In this document: positions 41,405-52,275 of the stretch, in pieces
Layout: every line of letters starts with the position of its first letter
How positions within the stretch are numbered: position 1 is the stretch's first letter
Source of the DNA: Oscheius dolichura
Taxonomy: Eukaryota; Nematoda; Chromadorea; Rhabditida; Rhabditidae
DNA length: 64,000 bases
Direction: 5' to 3'
NCBI GenBank assembly: GCA_932521035.1
Contig: OW051494.1
Span: forward strand, 544,001-608,000
The notes under the pieces: model-generated
The model's input: the letters and a program-made list of their open reading frames with translations, nothing else
Database searches by the model: none
What the model was told of the DNA's origin: nothing
Position numbers and translations under genes: made by a program

Positions 41405-41689
41405 TTAGGATAGTTTATGAACAGGAGTCGTTTTTCTTTATTTACAATATGTGCATATTACATTTGAATAATGTATACGCCTCATACTTGGGTAATTACA
41501 GCCAACAAATAAACCAAAAAAGTTGAAGATGCTGTGGCCGTGATGTGCTCGAATGGAGCAGAGTGACCAAAGAAAAAAACATGGTCTAGCCACGCGAGGG
41601 AGACATTCAGGAGAAGCCTGTAAGAGATCCTTTAAAAGTTGGGAAGATTACTCCATCTTTTGTAGGCATTATTACTGTTAGGGAACTGG

Positions 41690-41935
41690 TCCTTGAGGGA
41701 AGAATAATAAGGAAATGAGCCGATATTTATGATCAGCCTGCAAATTAAGAAGATTCTCTAGTTTTAAAAGAGAAAAATGAAGAGGTAGAGGGAAAGACGG
41801 ATGGCTAGGAGAAGGATTTGGCTTCGAATGCGCCCCTCTCCCAGCGATTGTCTGTAATAACCGGTGGGAAAGAGGGCAATAGCTGGGAAATGGCGAAGAC
41901 GGCCCCCGAAGGAATTGCGCAACGAACTATTCGTC
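41690..41935. repeat. Dispersed repeat C, copy 3
   Basis: Shares GAAATGAGCCGATA, ATGATCAGCCTG, AAATTAAGAAGATT and the CAGCGATTGTCTGTAATAAC block with 42235-42445. Reverse orientation to 9950 and 11960. Confidence 0.7.
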
Positions 41936-42234
41936 TTTCCTCCCAGAAGATGAACACTATATTGAGTTTATAATTAATTTGCAAACAATTACACAACAAT
42001 GTAACCGTCATTACTCATGCAAGCACTTGGCACATGGCTGATATGGTGCACTTAGGAATGGATGCTCTCAGATGTTGTCGAACTGAATGCCATCCCCCAG
42101 GGAAACCATCAAAAGGTTAATTGAAGATGTAAGAAGACCTGTAAGTGTGGCAGTTTAAAAACGGAAGGGTTACTGTACCTTTACTGTGTAGACAATACTG
42201 ATATGAGCTTCAGAGGCGCCTTATAGCCCGGGAG

Positions 42235-42445
42235 TTGAGGAGCATTTCTTCTTTTTGAGGAAAAATAATGAGAAAAAGCCGATAATTATGATCAGCCTGG
42301 AAATTAAGAAGATTTTCTTGTTTTTAAAGAGAAAAAATGGAGAGGAAGAGGGAAAGACGGGAGGATAGGAGGAGGTTTTGACTTCGAATAGCGCCCCGTC
42401 TCGGCGATTGTCTGCTATAACTGGTGGGAAGGGAGAGGATAGCCG
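42235..42445. repeat. Dispersed repeat C, copy 4
   Basis: Closest to copy 3 (AGCCGATAATTATGATCAGC, CGCCCCGTCTCGGCGATTGT). The sequence before it, 41936-42234, contains nothing recognisable. Confidence 0.7.
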
Positions 42446-42515
42446 GAAAAGGACGAATCTATTCGATTAAACAAGACAAGAGCCATAACCCTTCGTAAAA
42501 TAAACGGAATACCAA

Positions 42516-42597
42516 ATGAATTTATTATTATTATCAATATCAACAGAGGTCACAAGTCTTGGCGCAGGTCTTCTTCTCCTCGGCGGTGTAGAATGGA
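42516..42597 (-). pseudogene. Fragment of a ShK gene 3' end
   Basis: Minus strand reads PFYTAEEKKTCAKTCDLC and a stop, plus a 3' UTR with ATAATAATAAATTCATTTGG, matching the last exon and UTR of the 23512-24689 gene. Only the tail of the last exon is present, and one conserved Gly (CGLC) is Asp. Confidence 0.7.
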
Positions 42598-42599
42598 AA

Positions 42600-42695
42600 A
42601 ATATAAAGGCGACACAGTTTTGTACCAGTTTTGAACAAAGATATGCCGACTGCCGAGACTTTACGGGTGCAGGGGATCAGACTATCGAGGACCGA
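42600..42695. mobile_element. MITE-B half-copy fused to the ShK fragment
   Basis: Has only one arm (ACTGCCGAGACTTTACGGGT-GCAGGGGATC). It abuts the truncated ShK exon, so element loss or insertion probably made the breakpoint. Confidence 0.6.
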
Positions 42696-42759
42696 TTCGC
42701 CATTTCGAGGCTGTTGATTTCATTTGAACGGTAGCCTTGCCCCTTTTTGAAAAGGAAAC

Positions 42760-43395
42760 ATAATCAAGGCCGGAAGGGCTTGTTCAGATTGTGCTAAATT
42801 GTTCAAAAAGTCTGAACAATCACATGAATTTATCAGTGGTGAGGATTACTCTCACAAATCTGCTTGTTATCACTTCCGCCACAATCTAGACTGTCAGAAA
42901 CCCCCGCTTCCCCGAGCAGACTACTTTTGACCGGAAGACTAATAATAGTCATTAAAAATCGGCTATAAAGCAGGCTATTTTAAAATAGACCCGTATTTTT
43001 TACACAGAAAAGGATGGGGCTCTTTTTCCTTTAAAATATGGAGATAAATTGTTGAACAAACTACCCAGTAGACTGACTAATCCCTGGCTATGATAAGAAC
43101 GAGCTCTTTGGAACAAAAGAAGGCCCGCTGCTAAACAACGGGCTCCATCTGCACGAATTTTCCTGGATAAGCGGCTTGTCTACAAATGTAGGAGCGGCGA
43201 AAGAGGGAGCAGGATTACTAGGCGTTTGTTTGAAGATCAGGCGGGTTGATAAGAACTTGTGATAAATAGCTGGGGGAAGATAACGAGCCGGCTGGCAATT
43301 GCCATGATTCTTCTGCTATTCTCTGTCGCCCTTCTCTTCGCCGGGAGCCAGCTGTCTTCCGGAGATGTCTGCCAGGATACCCCGCCTTATTTCCG
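42760..43395 (+). pseudogene. Promoter plus first exon of a multi-ShK gene, inverted relic
   Basis: Reverse-complement match to 22250-22900: 5' flank (GAACGAGCTCTTTGGAACAA, AGCGGCTTGTCTACAAATGT), then an ATG at 43303 with signal peptide MILLLFSVALLFAGSQLSSG and DVCQDTPP. After PP the similarity stops, with no ShK exons downstream. The signal-peptide exon and promoter are intact, so it could still be transcribed or act as a donor in gene conversion. Confidence 0.75.
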
Positions 43396-43829
43396 TAACA
43401 CATGAGCTTTTTATATAAAAAGCAGAAATCTGACGCTCGACAGAATCATGGAATTCATACAACGTCGAAGACGATCGTTTCTTTATTCAACAAGTTTTTA
43501 TATGGTGGCTAAAAATTTATAAACATAAATCATCCAGAAACTTATAAAAAGAAGAGGAAGCCCTCGTAGCACCGTTTCATATAGTGGGAGCCTCTACCAT
43601 ATCTAGTTGCTGCATGGACATCTGATGAGGAGGGCACACCCACCTGAACGTGGACTGTTTAGTTAGAGTTAGAGATAAGGAGCGTATACGTATTTCATGG
43701 AGTAGTACTCGGAGTGTACCAGTTTATCTTGTTGATGATTTGTAGGATTTCCTGCCTCGTCGTAAAGGTGTCGAGCAGGTGGGGAAGCCTGTTACCGAAT
43801 CAATTAAAACGATAAGGGGGTACTGTACC

Positions 43830-44065
43830 TTCTCTTGTAGAGTCGAAGATGACTTTTGGAGGAGGAATAACCGTAGTAGAAGGACGGGGAAGAAATTAGC
43901 CGATAAGTATGATCAGCTAAAAAGTTCTGATTTCCTATTTTAGAAGAGAAAAGGAAGGAAGACAAGACAAGAGGATTGGAGATGGATTTGGCTTCGAATG
44001 CGCCCCTCTCCCGGCGATTGTCTCTAATAACTGATGGAAAAGGAGAGAATAGCCGGGAACGGGGA
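43830..44065. repeat. Dispersed repeat C, copy 5
   Basis: Contains AGCCGATAAGTATGATCAGC and GCCCCTCTCCCGGCGATTGT. The stretch 43396-43829 before it and 44066-44319 after it holds no recognised gene. Confidence 0.65.
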
Positions 44066-44319
44066 GGAAACTATACAATTCTATACTATTTATTGATTAG
44101 AGCACGAGCTAATATCCAGAGAGATGAAGGAAATTCCCTGCCCGTTCCATGGAGTCCCCTATTTGAGGGGATGACGACCTCCAGGCTGAATAAACGCCCC
44201 CTGCTGGCGATTTTAACCCTCCCCTGGTTCGATTAAGCACAAATTTCAATAGTTCACAAGAATTTTCATTCAATCGTCGTCTATTTCATTATTAATCAGG
44301 AAAAAAATGGAGACGGGTC

Positions 44320-44856
44320 TTATCCGGAGCAGAAGTTGCAAGACTTGGGGCAGGCGAGCTTCCGATGAAGCTGGGTGTAGAAATAATTCGTACAGAAACC
44401 ATTTTGCACCCAGTCTGGACACCTAAATATATGATTTTAATAATCTAAAGGATTTTAAAGGCTACTGTGGATGGGCATCCAAGCAGGAGGAGTCTGAAGC
44501 CATGGGGCAGCACCAATTCCCCTCGGCTTGGTAACCAGCAGGGCAGTGGACGGCGCCTTTGGCTACTGTAGGGTCTGAACGGGTAATTTATTAAGAATTT
44601 AAAGATTAAAAAGGTAAAAAAGGAGGAAAAATATACTCACGTCCTTTTGGAGCCCCTCCATTAGAACAGATGGAAGATGCCCCGACAGGGGCGCAGACAT
44701 TCCCCGCGCCCAGTTGGCAACCACTGGGGCATGTCCCATCGCCGCTTTCTGAAGAATTTCTCTTATTTCTGGATAATAAAGAGGTATACCTTGTCCACAT
44801 TGTGCCCAGCTGGAAATTACCAGAGCAAAGAGGAACAGAAGGGCACGAGGGAACAT
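44320..44856 (-). CDS. Secreted CC-plus-ShK protein
   Basis: Four exons join in phase. The start at 44856 gives signal peptide MFPRALLFLFALVISSWA, then QCGQ and, across a short intron, ESGDGTCPSGCQLGAGNVC, CSNGG; exon 3 has VHCPAGYQAEGNWCCPMA, a CC-type module; the last exon is CPDWVQNGFCTNYFYTQLHR...CPKSCNFCSG and stop at 44320, a ShK domain. It therefore combines the two secreted-module families that occur separately elsewhere in the window (CC at 36038 and 48801; ShK at many loci). Predicted extracellular, function unknown. Confidence 0.75.
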
Positions 44857-45039
44857 ATCCCTGAAATGAGCCGTCACAGAAGTGGCATTCCCTATTTGAC
44901 GCCGGGTGCGAAGATTCCGGGCTGAATAAACGAAATGTGCCAATTTTTAATGGAAAAACGTGTGTGGACAGGCTTTTCAATAGCCGGGAGGAAGGAAAAG
45001 GACGGGAGGACGGGGAAAATGGGGAGAAATAGGGCAAAG

Positions 45040-45742
45040 TTCTGCTAGAACAGAGGAAAATGGAGGTCCTTGTGTATCGCGCCCTGGAGGAGGATCAGAC
45101 CTGGATTTTTAACAGATATGGGGGTTAAAAAGGGTGGAGAAGCACGTCAACCTCCTCAGAAAGGGGTAGAGAACATCCTTAAACCATTAATCTACGATTT
45201 AAGCGAATTTTAAGTGCCAGAAGCCCCCGATCGGGCGGCATACGGTGGTTTCAAAGCTTCAGAGGGCTCCCGCAGCGATTCGACCCATTTCACAACAAAA
45301 ATAAGAACAGTAGCTTTCTCCAGTCACCCTGAATCAGTTAAAAAATATGAAACACTTCATGTCATAGGAAAATTCTTCGGACGATGACTGGCGGAAGGGA
45401 AACATCCACTGCCTTCACTCTCCTCCTTCCATTTGCCAGGAAAAGGAAAGAAATTAATTCCCTACTCACTACTGGAAACCATGGAAATTCTTCTTGTCAT
45501 TTTTATTATTTCAAGAATTTTTGGAGCTGCCACTGCGCCATCCACGAAGCGGCCCGTAGATTGTGAGTTGCTATGTTTCCCTGCGGAGTATGAGTCAGTC
45601 TCGCTGCTCTTCCTCTCGTTCGGCGCTTCGCTAGTCAAACTACGACGGCAAATTCTCTTCTCTTCTGCCTATTTTCACGTATATCTGCCCTTTACCACAT
45701 TAAAAAGATAAGAATACTTTATTTCTAACGTTTAAATCACTC
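45040..45742. other. Intergenic; one doubtful small open frame
   Basis: An ATG at 45481 opens a short plus-strand frame starting MEILLVIFIISRIFGAATAP, which looks like a signal peptide, but the continuation has no domain and no confident splice partner. It is mentioned only as a possibility. Confidence 0.3.
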
Positions 45743-46690
45743 TCACGGCGCTTTTCTTTTCTCCGTTTGACTCGGCCGACTGGAGAGCGAGTCCTTGCTG
45801 CTACTCGACTCACTTGACGCTTCTCTCCTCCTACTTTTGAGTGTTCCCTTCTCCTTTTTCAATTTTCTCCAACAGAAAAAGAGACCCGTTCCGGTGAAGA
45901 GGATCAGGGCGACGGCGACATAAATTATGAGTTCTAGAGATTTTTCGGGTTTGAAAGGAAAAAGGAGACCTACCGGGTGGAGACAACCTCGCTTTCTACT
46001 GTTTCTTCTTCCGAACTTGTAGATACTCCCATCAGATTATTTCTTATTGTCACAAATTGAGTACTGCTCCCTGTCGAGGCTCCTCCCGTCGTCGTCTCCT
46101 CCGTTCTTGTCCTAGCTGTGGCCGTCTCCGTCTCCTCCGTGATTACTGTAGTCTGGCTGGTCTCTTCTCTCCCTCCTGTTGTCTCAGTAGTTTCCTCCAC
46201 AGTCACTGTCGTCCTCCCCGTTGTCCTCCTCGTCGTCTCCTCTGTCCTCCCACTCGTCCCCGCCGTCTCCTCCTCCGTACAACTCTTCCTGACGCCATTC
46301 TTGGCCGCCCTGAACCGGGAATAGTCGAAGTCACACAGATCACTCTCTAAATATCGAATTCTCCTCCAAAATAACTCCATTCCCACCAAATCGTCCTCCA
46401 ATCTCCGTGTCCAAGAGGAATTCGAGCCGTTCCATCTCCAGGTCCCCGGAGAAGACGTGTCCCTCGACCCGAGCGAGTCTGACCGAGACGGGCCCCCTCG
46501 CCCCCGGCCCCAACCTCAGATCGCCGTAAATATAGACACAGTCATCCAGGAGGGACAGCTCCGTCACCGGTCCATCCAAAATACACTCCCCATAGTCTTG
46601 GATCCAACCCCGGCTGGCATCGGCCGCCCTCCTCAGCCCCTCCAGCACCCCTCTTTCCAGTCGAGGGTTCCCCTCGATCCACATCTCCAT
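45743..46690 (-). CDS. Membrane protein with Thr/Glu-rich stalk
   Basis: From the ATG at 46690, residues 1-100 form a globular part (LLDDCVYIYGDLRLGPGARG, ARVEGHVFSGDLEME). A 40-base intron then joins in phase to ESDLCDFDYSRFRAAKNG and a long low-complexity stalk of TEETT/TVTVEETTETT repeats, probably extracellular and O-glycosylated. Downstream after an intron a transmembrane helix (YVAVALILFTGTGLFF) and a basic, Ser-rich cytosolic tail (SRRREASSESSSKDSLSS) end at 45743. The strong donor at the end of the stalk exon does not give the helix frame; a weaker upstream donor does, so this join is uncertain. No signal peptide is visible before residue 1, so an upstream exon may be missing. Family not recognised. 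Confidence 0.5.
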
Positions 46691-47218
46691 ATTACTCTTT
46701 GTATAAATAAAGGAAACGCTTTCCAGCCTTCTGTTCTTCCTAATTTCCTTTCCTAAACTTATATTCCACCTTTTGTAACTCCTGTCGCCTACTGTTTACA
46801 AGCATCATTCTGTATTGGCTCCCTTTTATTGATGGTGACCCTCTTCAGTGATTCATTCTCCTCTATTCGCACTATAAAACGTTTGGATAGCGATAGAGAC
46901 GCTCGAAACTTACGTTTTCCCTTTACATGGATTGCTTATTTATAATGTACCAATCTTGGAAAGAAAGGGATTTGAAGAATTGGAGGCCAATTCTACTGTG
47001 AAACGTGGTGATAATGGATTTCCGTGGTGGGCTTCGCCTTTTTCTTTCCATTTTCCACAATTTCAGGTGGCTAAAAGCTACCATCGCGATTGTCTCGGTC
47101 TTTCGAGCCATTTCCCAACTTCTGCTCGTATATTTCTGTAAAAATCGGATTGTTGCTGGCATCTATGTCATCATTGAGAGTGAGTACCTTCTCTTTTCTC
47201 TTAAAATACCACTCTCCA
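46691..47218. other. Intergenic or 5' part of the kinase gene
   Basis: Several overlapping plus-strand frames, one ending at a plausible donor (ATTGAGA before GTGAGT) at about 47180, could be the 5' exons of the following kinase-like gene, but phases do not agree. Confidence 0.3.
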
Positions 47219-48637
47219 GAAATCCAGAATATCTGGGAAGCTATCGATCAGAAAAGAAGAACTGCCGCCGGAACTCCAGTAGCCTACCTCCCAAGAGTCG
47301 GGGGCGGCATATCTTCTCCCCCTTTTCCTATAGATGGTCAGTTTTCTCTAAAAAAAGAAAGATTAGAGGTCCAATTTTCAGTTCTGAGCCGGGTGGATGT
47401 CAGATCAGTGGAAGGATGGGACAGGGAGGATACGGCGCCCTCTTCAAGGGAATCCACCCCAAGCATGGGTAGGATTTTTAGTCTTTTTTTCCATTAAAAA
47501 ACCATTTTTTAGTCACTCCGTCGCCAAGATCTTCATAGCCGCGGTAAAAACGGAGAGGGACCTGGAAATGAGGAGAAGGGAGGTCGAGTACGGCTGGATG
47601 CTCCGAGACCACCCCAATGTGACCCAGACGCTGGCCGGTATCTTCTCCCCCCATCACCCGTCGGAATTTTAATGGAAGCCCTTGAGGGTGGCCACCTCTG
47701 GGACCGTAAGGATTTATTCAAATTTGGGAAGAATTATGGGTTTCATAGACATTTTTTACTGCCCTATGAATGAGGAGGCCCTGCTGAACAAGTGGACCGT
47801 CGACCTGGCCAGGGGGCTGGCGTTTATGCACGGGATGAGGCTGATGCATCGAGATCTGAAGCCTCTAAAGTGAGTTTCTTTGAAAATTATAAAATACTGG
47901 TATCATGGAGAGGAAGAGCCCAGAGTGTGGCGTATTTCCCTCCTTGGAATAATATCAAGGAGGCAAATTTGGTCGCTAGACCGGTGCGCGCGTGGACCAG
48001 GGCGCTATTTGATCACAGAAACGGTCTCTAAAATGATTTTTAGACCTTTAAATTTTGTTTAAAACCTTTATTTTTCAGTGTGCTCCTGACTGCCGGCAAG
48101 AGAAGGGCCAAAATCTGTGACCTAGGCCTGACCAAGCGAGCTGGCCGGGGGATCAAGCACCAGAAGGGGTGAGTACTTTTTTCCTTCTTCAATTTATGTA
48201 AAGTCTAACTTTCCTGGTTGCAGTGTGGGCAGTTTGGCAATCTCCGCTCCGGAGATCTTCTTGAGCCACCACTATGGCCAGAGCTCCGATATGTATAGCC
48301 TGGGGCTAACCATTTATTTTTGTTATTATGGCCAGTGAGTATTTTAACCCTTTTTGAGCTTTAATTTTCTGGTTTAGGGTGCCATTCGTCGAGGGATGGT
48401 TTACCCACGCTTTCAGCTCCGACTCGGCGAAACTGCTCATGAGGGATGAGAACCGACCTCCGCTGAGTGGGAAGAAGATCGATCACCTTATCAGAAGGTT
48501 ATTTTCTCTCGATATGGCTTGAAAGTTGAAAATTTTAGATGCTGGCCGGGAATACCGAGGGGATTCAAGAAATTTTGGAGATTTTGGACGGGGAAGAAGG
48601 ACGGCAGCAGTTCCCAAGGATCGCCGAGTGTCTTTGA
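47219..48637 (+). pseudogene. Protein-kinase-like gene with two frame disruptions
   Basis: Exons encode the kinase landmarks in order: glycine loop GQGGYGALFKG, VAK with the ATP-binding lysine, helix C with EVEYGWMLRDHPNV, EALEGGHLWD, catalytic loop HRDLKPLN (spliced inside the loop), magnesium loop DLG instead of DFG, APE as SAPEIF, subdomain IX SDMYSLGLTIYF, and ENRPPLSGKKIDHLIRR. Between PHHPSEF and LMEALEGG the frame shifts at a T4 run (47667-47670); one more T would restore it. The last exon (MLAGNTEGIQEILEIL) is also one base out of phase with its donor. Either two small indels have inactivated the gene, or these are assembly errors in a working kinase. The 5' end is undefined. All invariant catalytic residues seen are present. 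Confidence 0.6.
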
Positions 48638-48800
48638 ATAATTTAGAAGGTTTAAATTATTTTAATAAAGATGTTTTTGAATGTTTTTTTTGGCGGCAAG
48701 GACGGGAATTGGAAGGATTTGGCGGGAAAAGGGACCCTGGGCGGGGAGACAGCACTTTTGAAGAAATTTAACAACCTGCATCTTTATTATTTGAAGTTTT

Positions 48801-51566
48801 TTACGCACAGCAGAATCCCTTAGAATTAATGACGAAGCCGGCAGGGCAGGAGGCACCGATAGCCGGTTGAAGAGACGTCTGCCCCGGGGCGCAGCCACTA
48901 GCCGACGTGACCGGGCAGCATCCAACCTGGGCGGTGAAAATGAAGCCGGGAGAGCACGTTCCCGGCGTCTCGGCTGGAATTTCTGACTTTAGATTAAAGG
49001 AAGGATTCCTACCGGCAAGAGGACTCTGTCCATCGGCGCATTGGTGAGCGGTACGCTGGTCATAACAGCAGGCGGCGCCGTTTATTGTTGTACCTAAGGG
49101 GCAGACTCCATTGTTAGCATCTGTTAGTTAGTTTTCCTATTAAAATCAGCTTTAATCTCACCACCAACATAGAGGGCACCCTGTGGGCATTTGGGAACAG
49201 GACAGCAGAATCCGCCAAAGTTGCCCAGTCCTCCGGGGCATGCGCTGCCGGCTCCGACAGCGGCTGAATAAACAGATTTTCCCGGCATTTTCAATATTTT
49301 TCTCGCTTTTAAACTAATAAATACTGTATTGGATACGCAGTTATGCAGTGAAAATGGAACCTACTTCCATAAGGCTGGCTACCATCTGGACATTGTCCAA
49401 AGCTAGGAGTCACAGGGGCAGCATCGGGACAGCACATGCCAGCTAACGGGAAGAAGCCGGCCAGGCAGGTACCGTCGGCCATTGAGGGAACGGCAGCCTG
49501 TCCATTGGGACAATTAGCAGCGGCAGCATCCATGCAGCACCATTCTCCTTGAGGGAGCGTTCCAGCCGGGCAGCTACCGCCAGCCATGAGTGGACCGACT
49601 GGTGGCTGACCACCGGGACAGTTGGCTGGGCTAGGAGCTCCAGAAGAACAGCAGTTAGCACCGAAGGGAGTGGTTCCCGCGGGGCAGATACCATTCCAGG
49701 GAACTGGAAAAATATAGGGTCTTGAAGCGATGAAGATTCCTTACCTGCAGAGACGTATGTTGATCCAATTGGGCACGAGTTCGGATCGGAACAGCACATG
49801 CCAGCTAGGGGCATGAATCCGGCCAGGCAGGTACCGTCAGTCATTGAGGGGACGGGGAGATCTCCTCCGGGACACTGGGGTCTGCAGCAGTTGTTGTTGA
49901 AAATAACGGTTCCAGTAGGACAGTTCCCATCCGATGGAACTAGAAAAATGAGGTTTTGAAGAGAAAAAAGGAAACAGACCTCCAGTGATAGGAACGAATC
50001 CAGCTGGACAGGAATTGGGCATGGTAGGCCCCGAATCCGAGCAGCACATGCCAGCTAGGGGTATGAAGCCGGCCAGGCAGCTACCGTCGGCAGCTGAGGG
50101 AACGGCAGCCTGCCCATTGGGGCAATTGACAGGGGGTGGAGAGTTGTCCACGGCACAGCAGTTCTCATTGAATTGGACAGATCCAGCCGGGCACATTCCA
50201 CTAGATGGAACTGAAAAAGTGGGTCTCGAAGCGATAAAGAAGATATCTTACTTCCTGTTACGAGGGTGGTTCCAGTTGGGCAATTCGGCATAGGAGGAGT
50301 GTCGGGACAGCACATGCCAGCTAACGGGAAGAAGCCGGCCAGGCAGGTACCGTCGGCCGTTGAGGGGAAAGGCGGCTCTCCATTGGGGCAGACAGCGGGG
50401 ACAGCGTCATTGCAGCACCAATCTCCATGAGGAACAAATCCAGCCATGCAGGTGCCGTCCATTGTGGGTCCAATAGGGGGTTGACCATTGGGACAGTTGG
50501 GCTGATTGTTATTGCCTCCAAGGGGCGACTGGTCGAAGCAGCACATGTCGGCGAGAGGCATGAATCCGGCCAGGCAGGTACCGTCAGTCATTGAGGGGAC
50601 GGGGAGATCTCCTCCGGGACACTGGGGTCTGCAGCAGTTGTTGTTGAAAATAACGGTTCCAGTAGGACAGTTCCCATCCGATGGAACTAGAAAAATGAGG
50701 TTTTGAAGAGAAAAAAGGAAACAGACCTCCAGTGATAGGAACGAATCCAGCTGGACAGGAATTGGGCATGGTAGGCCCCGAATCCGAGCAGCACATGCCA
50801 GCTAGGGGTATGAAGCCGGCCAGGCAGCTACCGTCGGCAGCTGAGGGAACGGCAGCCTGTCCATTGGGACAATTAGCAGCGGCAGCATCCATGCAGCACC
50901 ATTCTCCTTGAGGGAGCGTTCCAGCCGGGCAGCTACCGCCAGCCATGAGTGGACCGACTGGTGGCTGACCACCGGGACAGTTGGCTGGGCTAGGAGCTCC
51001 AGAAGAACAGCAGTTAGCACCGAAGGGAGTGGTTCCCGCGGGGCAGATACCATTCCAGGGAACTGGAAAAATATAGGGTCTTGAAGCGATGAAGATTCCT
51101 TACCTGCAGAGACGTATGTTGATCCAATTGGGCACGAGTTCGGATCGGAACAGCACATGCCAGCTAGGGGCATGAATCCGGCCAGGCAGGTACCGTCAGT
51201 CATTGAGGGGACGGGGAGATCTCCTCCGGGACACTGGGGTCTGCAGCAGTTGTTGTTGAAAATAACGGTTCCAGTAGGACAGTTCCCATCCGATGGAACT
51301 AGAAAAATGAGGTCTTGAAGAGAAAAAAGAAAACAGACCTCCAGTGATAGGGACGAATCCAGCTGGACAGGAATTTGGCATCAGAGGAGCCGGAGACGCA
51401 GGGGGTGCCTCCACCATGCAGCAGCTGCCCTTCACGACTTGTGATCCACTGGGGCATTGCCCTCTCACAGGAGCACCCAGGGAGACTTGTCCTTGAGGGC
51501 ATTTACTTCCAATTTCCGCTCCAGCAGCCGAGACGAGAAGGAGAAGTCCCAAGAAGGAACGAGCCA
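48801..51566 (-). CDS. Large secreted CC-domain repeat protein
   Basis: Starts at 51566 with signal peptide MARSFLGLLLLVSAAGA, then KCPQGQVSLGAPVRGQCPSG and KGSCCM. About twenty repeats of the CC domain follow, typified by CPNGQAAVPSAADGSCLAGF followed by IPLAGMCC, with variants CPAGTLPQGEWCC, CPIGSTYVSAG and CPTGTTLVTG. Short introns (about 45 bases) interrupt at nearly the same place in successive repeats (before or after VPITGG, VSAG). It ends CPAGFVINSKGFCC at 48801. The CC domain is a short nematode module with paired cysteines. Internal segmental duplications are visible at the DNA level. Predicted extracellular, perhaps a surface or mucus component; that role is inference. The related single gene at 36038-36344 is a minimal version. 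Confidence 0.8.
49440..51310. repeat. Internal tandem/segmental duplication of CC repeats
   Basis: Blocks recur at spacings of 1359 bases (49443-49935 versus 50802-51294), 748 bases (49842-50100 versus 50590-50848) and 611 bases (50590 versus 51201), including introns, with near identity. This mosaic is the mark of unequal crossing over or slippage between repeats within one gene. Confidence 0.85.
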
Positions 51567-52275
51567 TTCTTCGGGTGGAGGCAGTTAGACACATCCATTC
51601 CCCGAATGATCCCCCTTTTATAGGAGGTTTCCCACTGAACCCGGCTGTTTAAATTTGTTCAAAAAAATGTTGCTCCGTGATTTTTTGGCCAGCTGCATGT
51701 GGGCGAGTATTTGAAAACGAGATGGGGAACGAGCAGCGGAGGGAAAATGGGGCCATATTTTGGCACCTAACTGATCTTTATTGTCCCCGCATTTTGGTCA
51801 TTTTTGTGCTAATTTTTGTGATCTATACCTGGAGTTTTCAAACCGCCATTTTCCCTGGTTTTTAAATTCTCAAAATGACCGGAAAAGGCCAAGTTTTGAA
51901 CCATCTTGCGCCCGTTTCTTCGAGGTCCCCGTCACCCTTGGATTACAGCAGCCTTGAGCCTTTGGGACCTTAGAAAATGGTGCAAAACGTCTTGTACAAT
52001 TAAAATATGTAAAATTCTATTCGGCGCAAGACCTTCTCCCTTAATTAAACCTTTTTTTAAATGATTGTAAGCCACAGTTAGACAGCTAGGCAGTTAACCG
52101 CCTGCCGTGCCGCTTTTTCTCCTGTTTTCTGCCAAATTTTCCAAAATATTTGTGTCTATCCGAATTTTTTTATAAACAGCTGTCTGCCCTCCTGTCTAGC
52201 GCCATAATACTCCTATTTTTTATATATAATTTCCCTAAAAATATCAATCATAAGGAAAACATGAGTAAGATGATT
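51567..52275. other. Intergenic, nothing recognised
   Basis: Includes a TTTTATAGGAGG element 45 bases upstream of the start at 51566 and an AGCCACAGTTAGACAGCTAG motif at about 52070, the reverse complement of the motif found in ShK-gene introns. Confidence 0.4.

Noticed and set aside
46057..46350. Plus-strand Ser/Arg/Leu-rich open frame
   Set aside because: Antisense shadow of the Thr/Glu-rich stalk exon.
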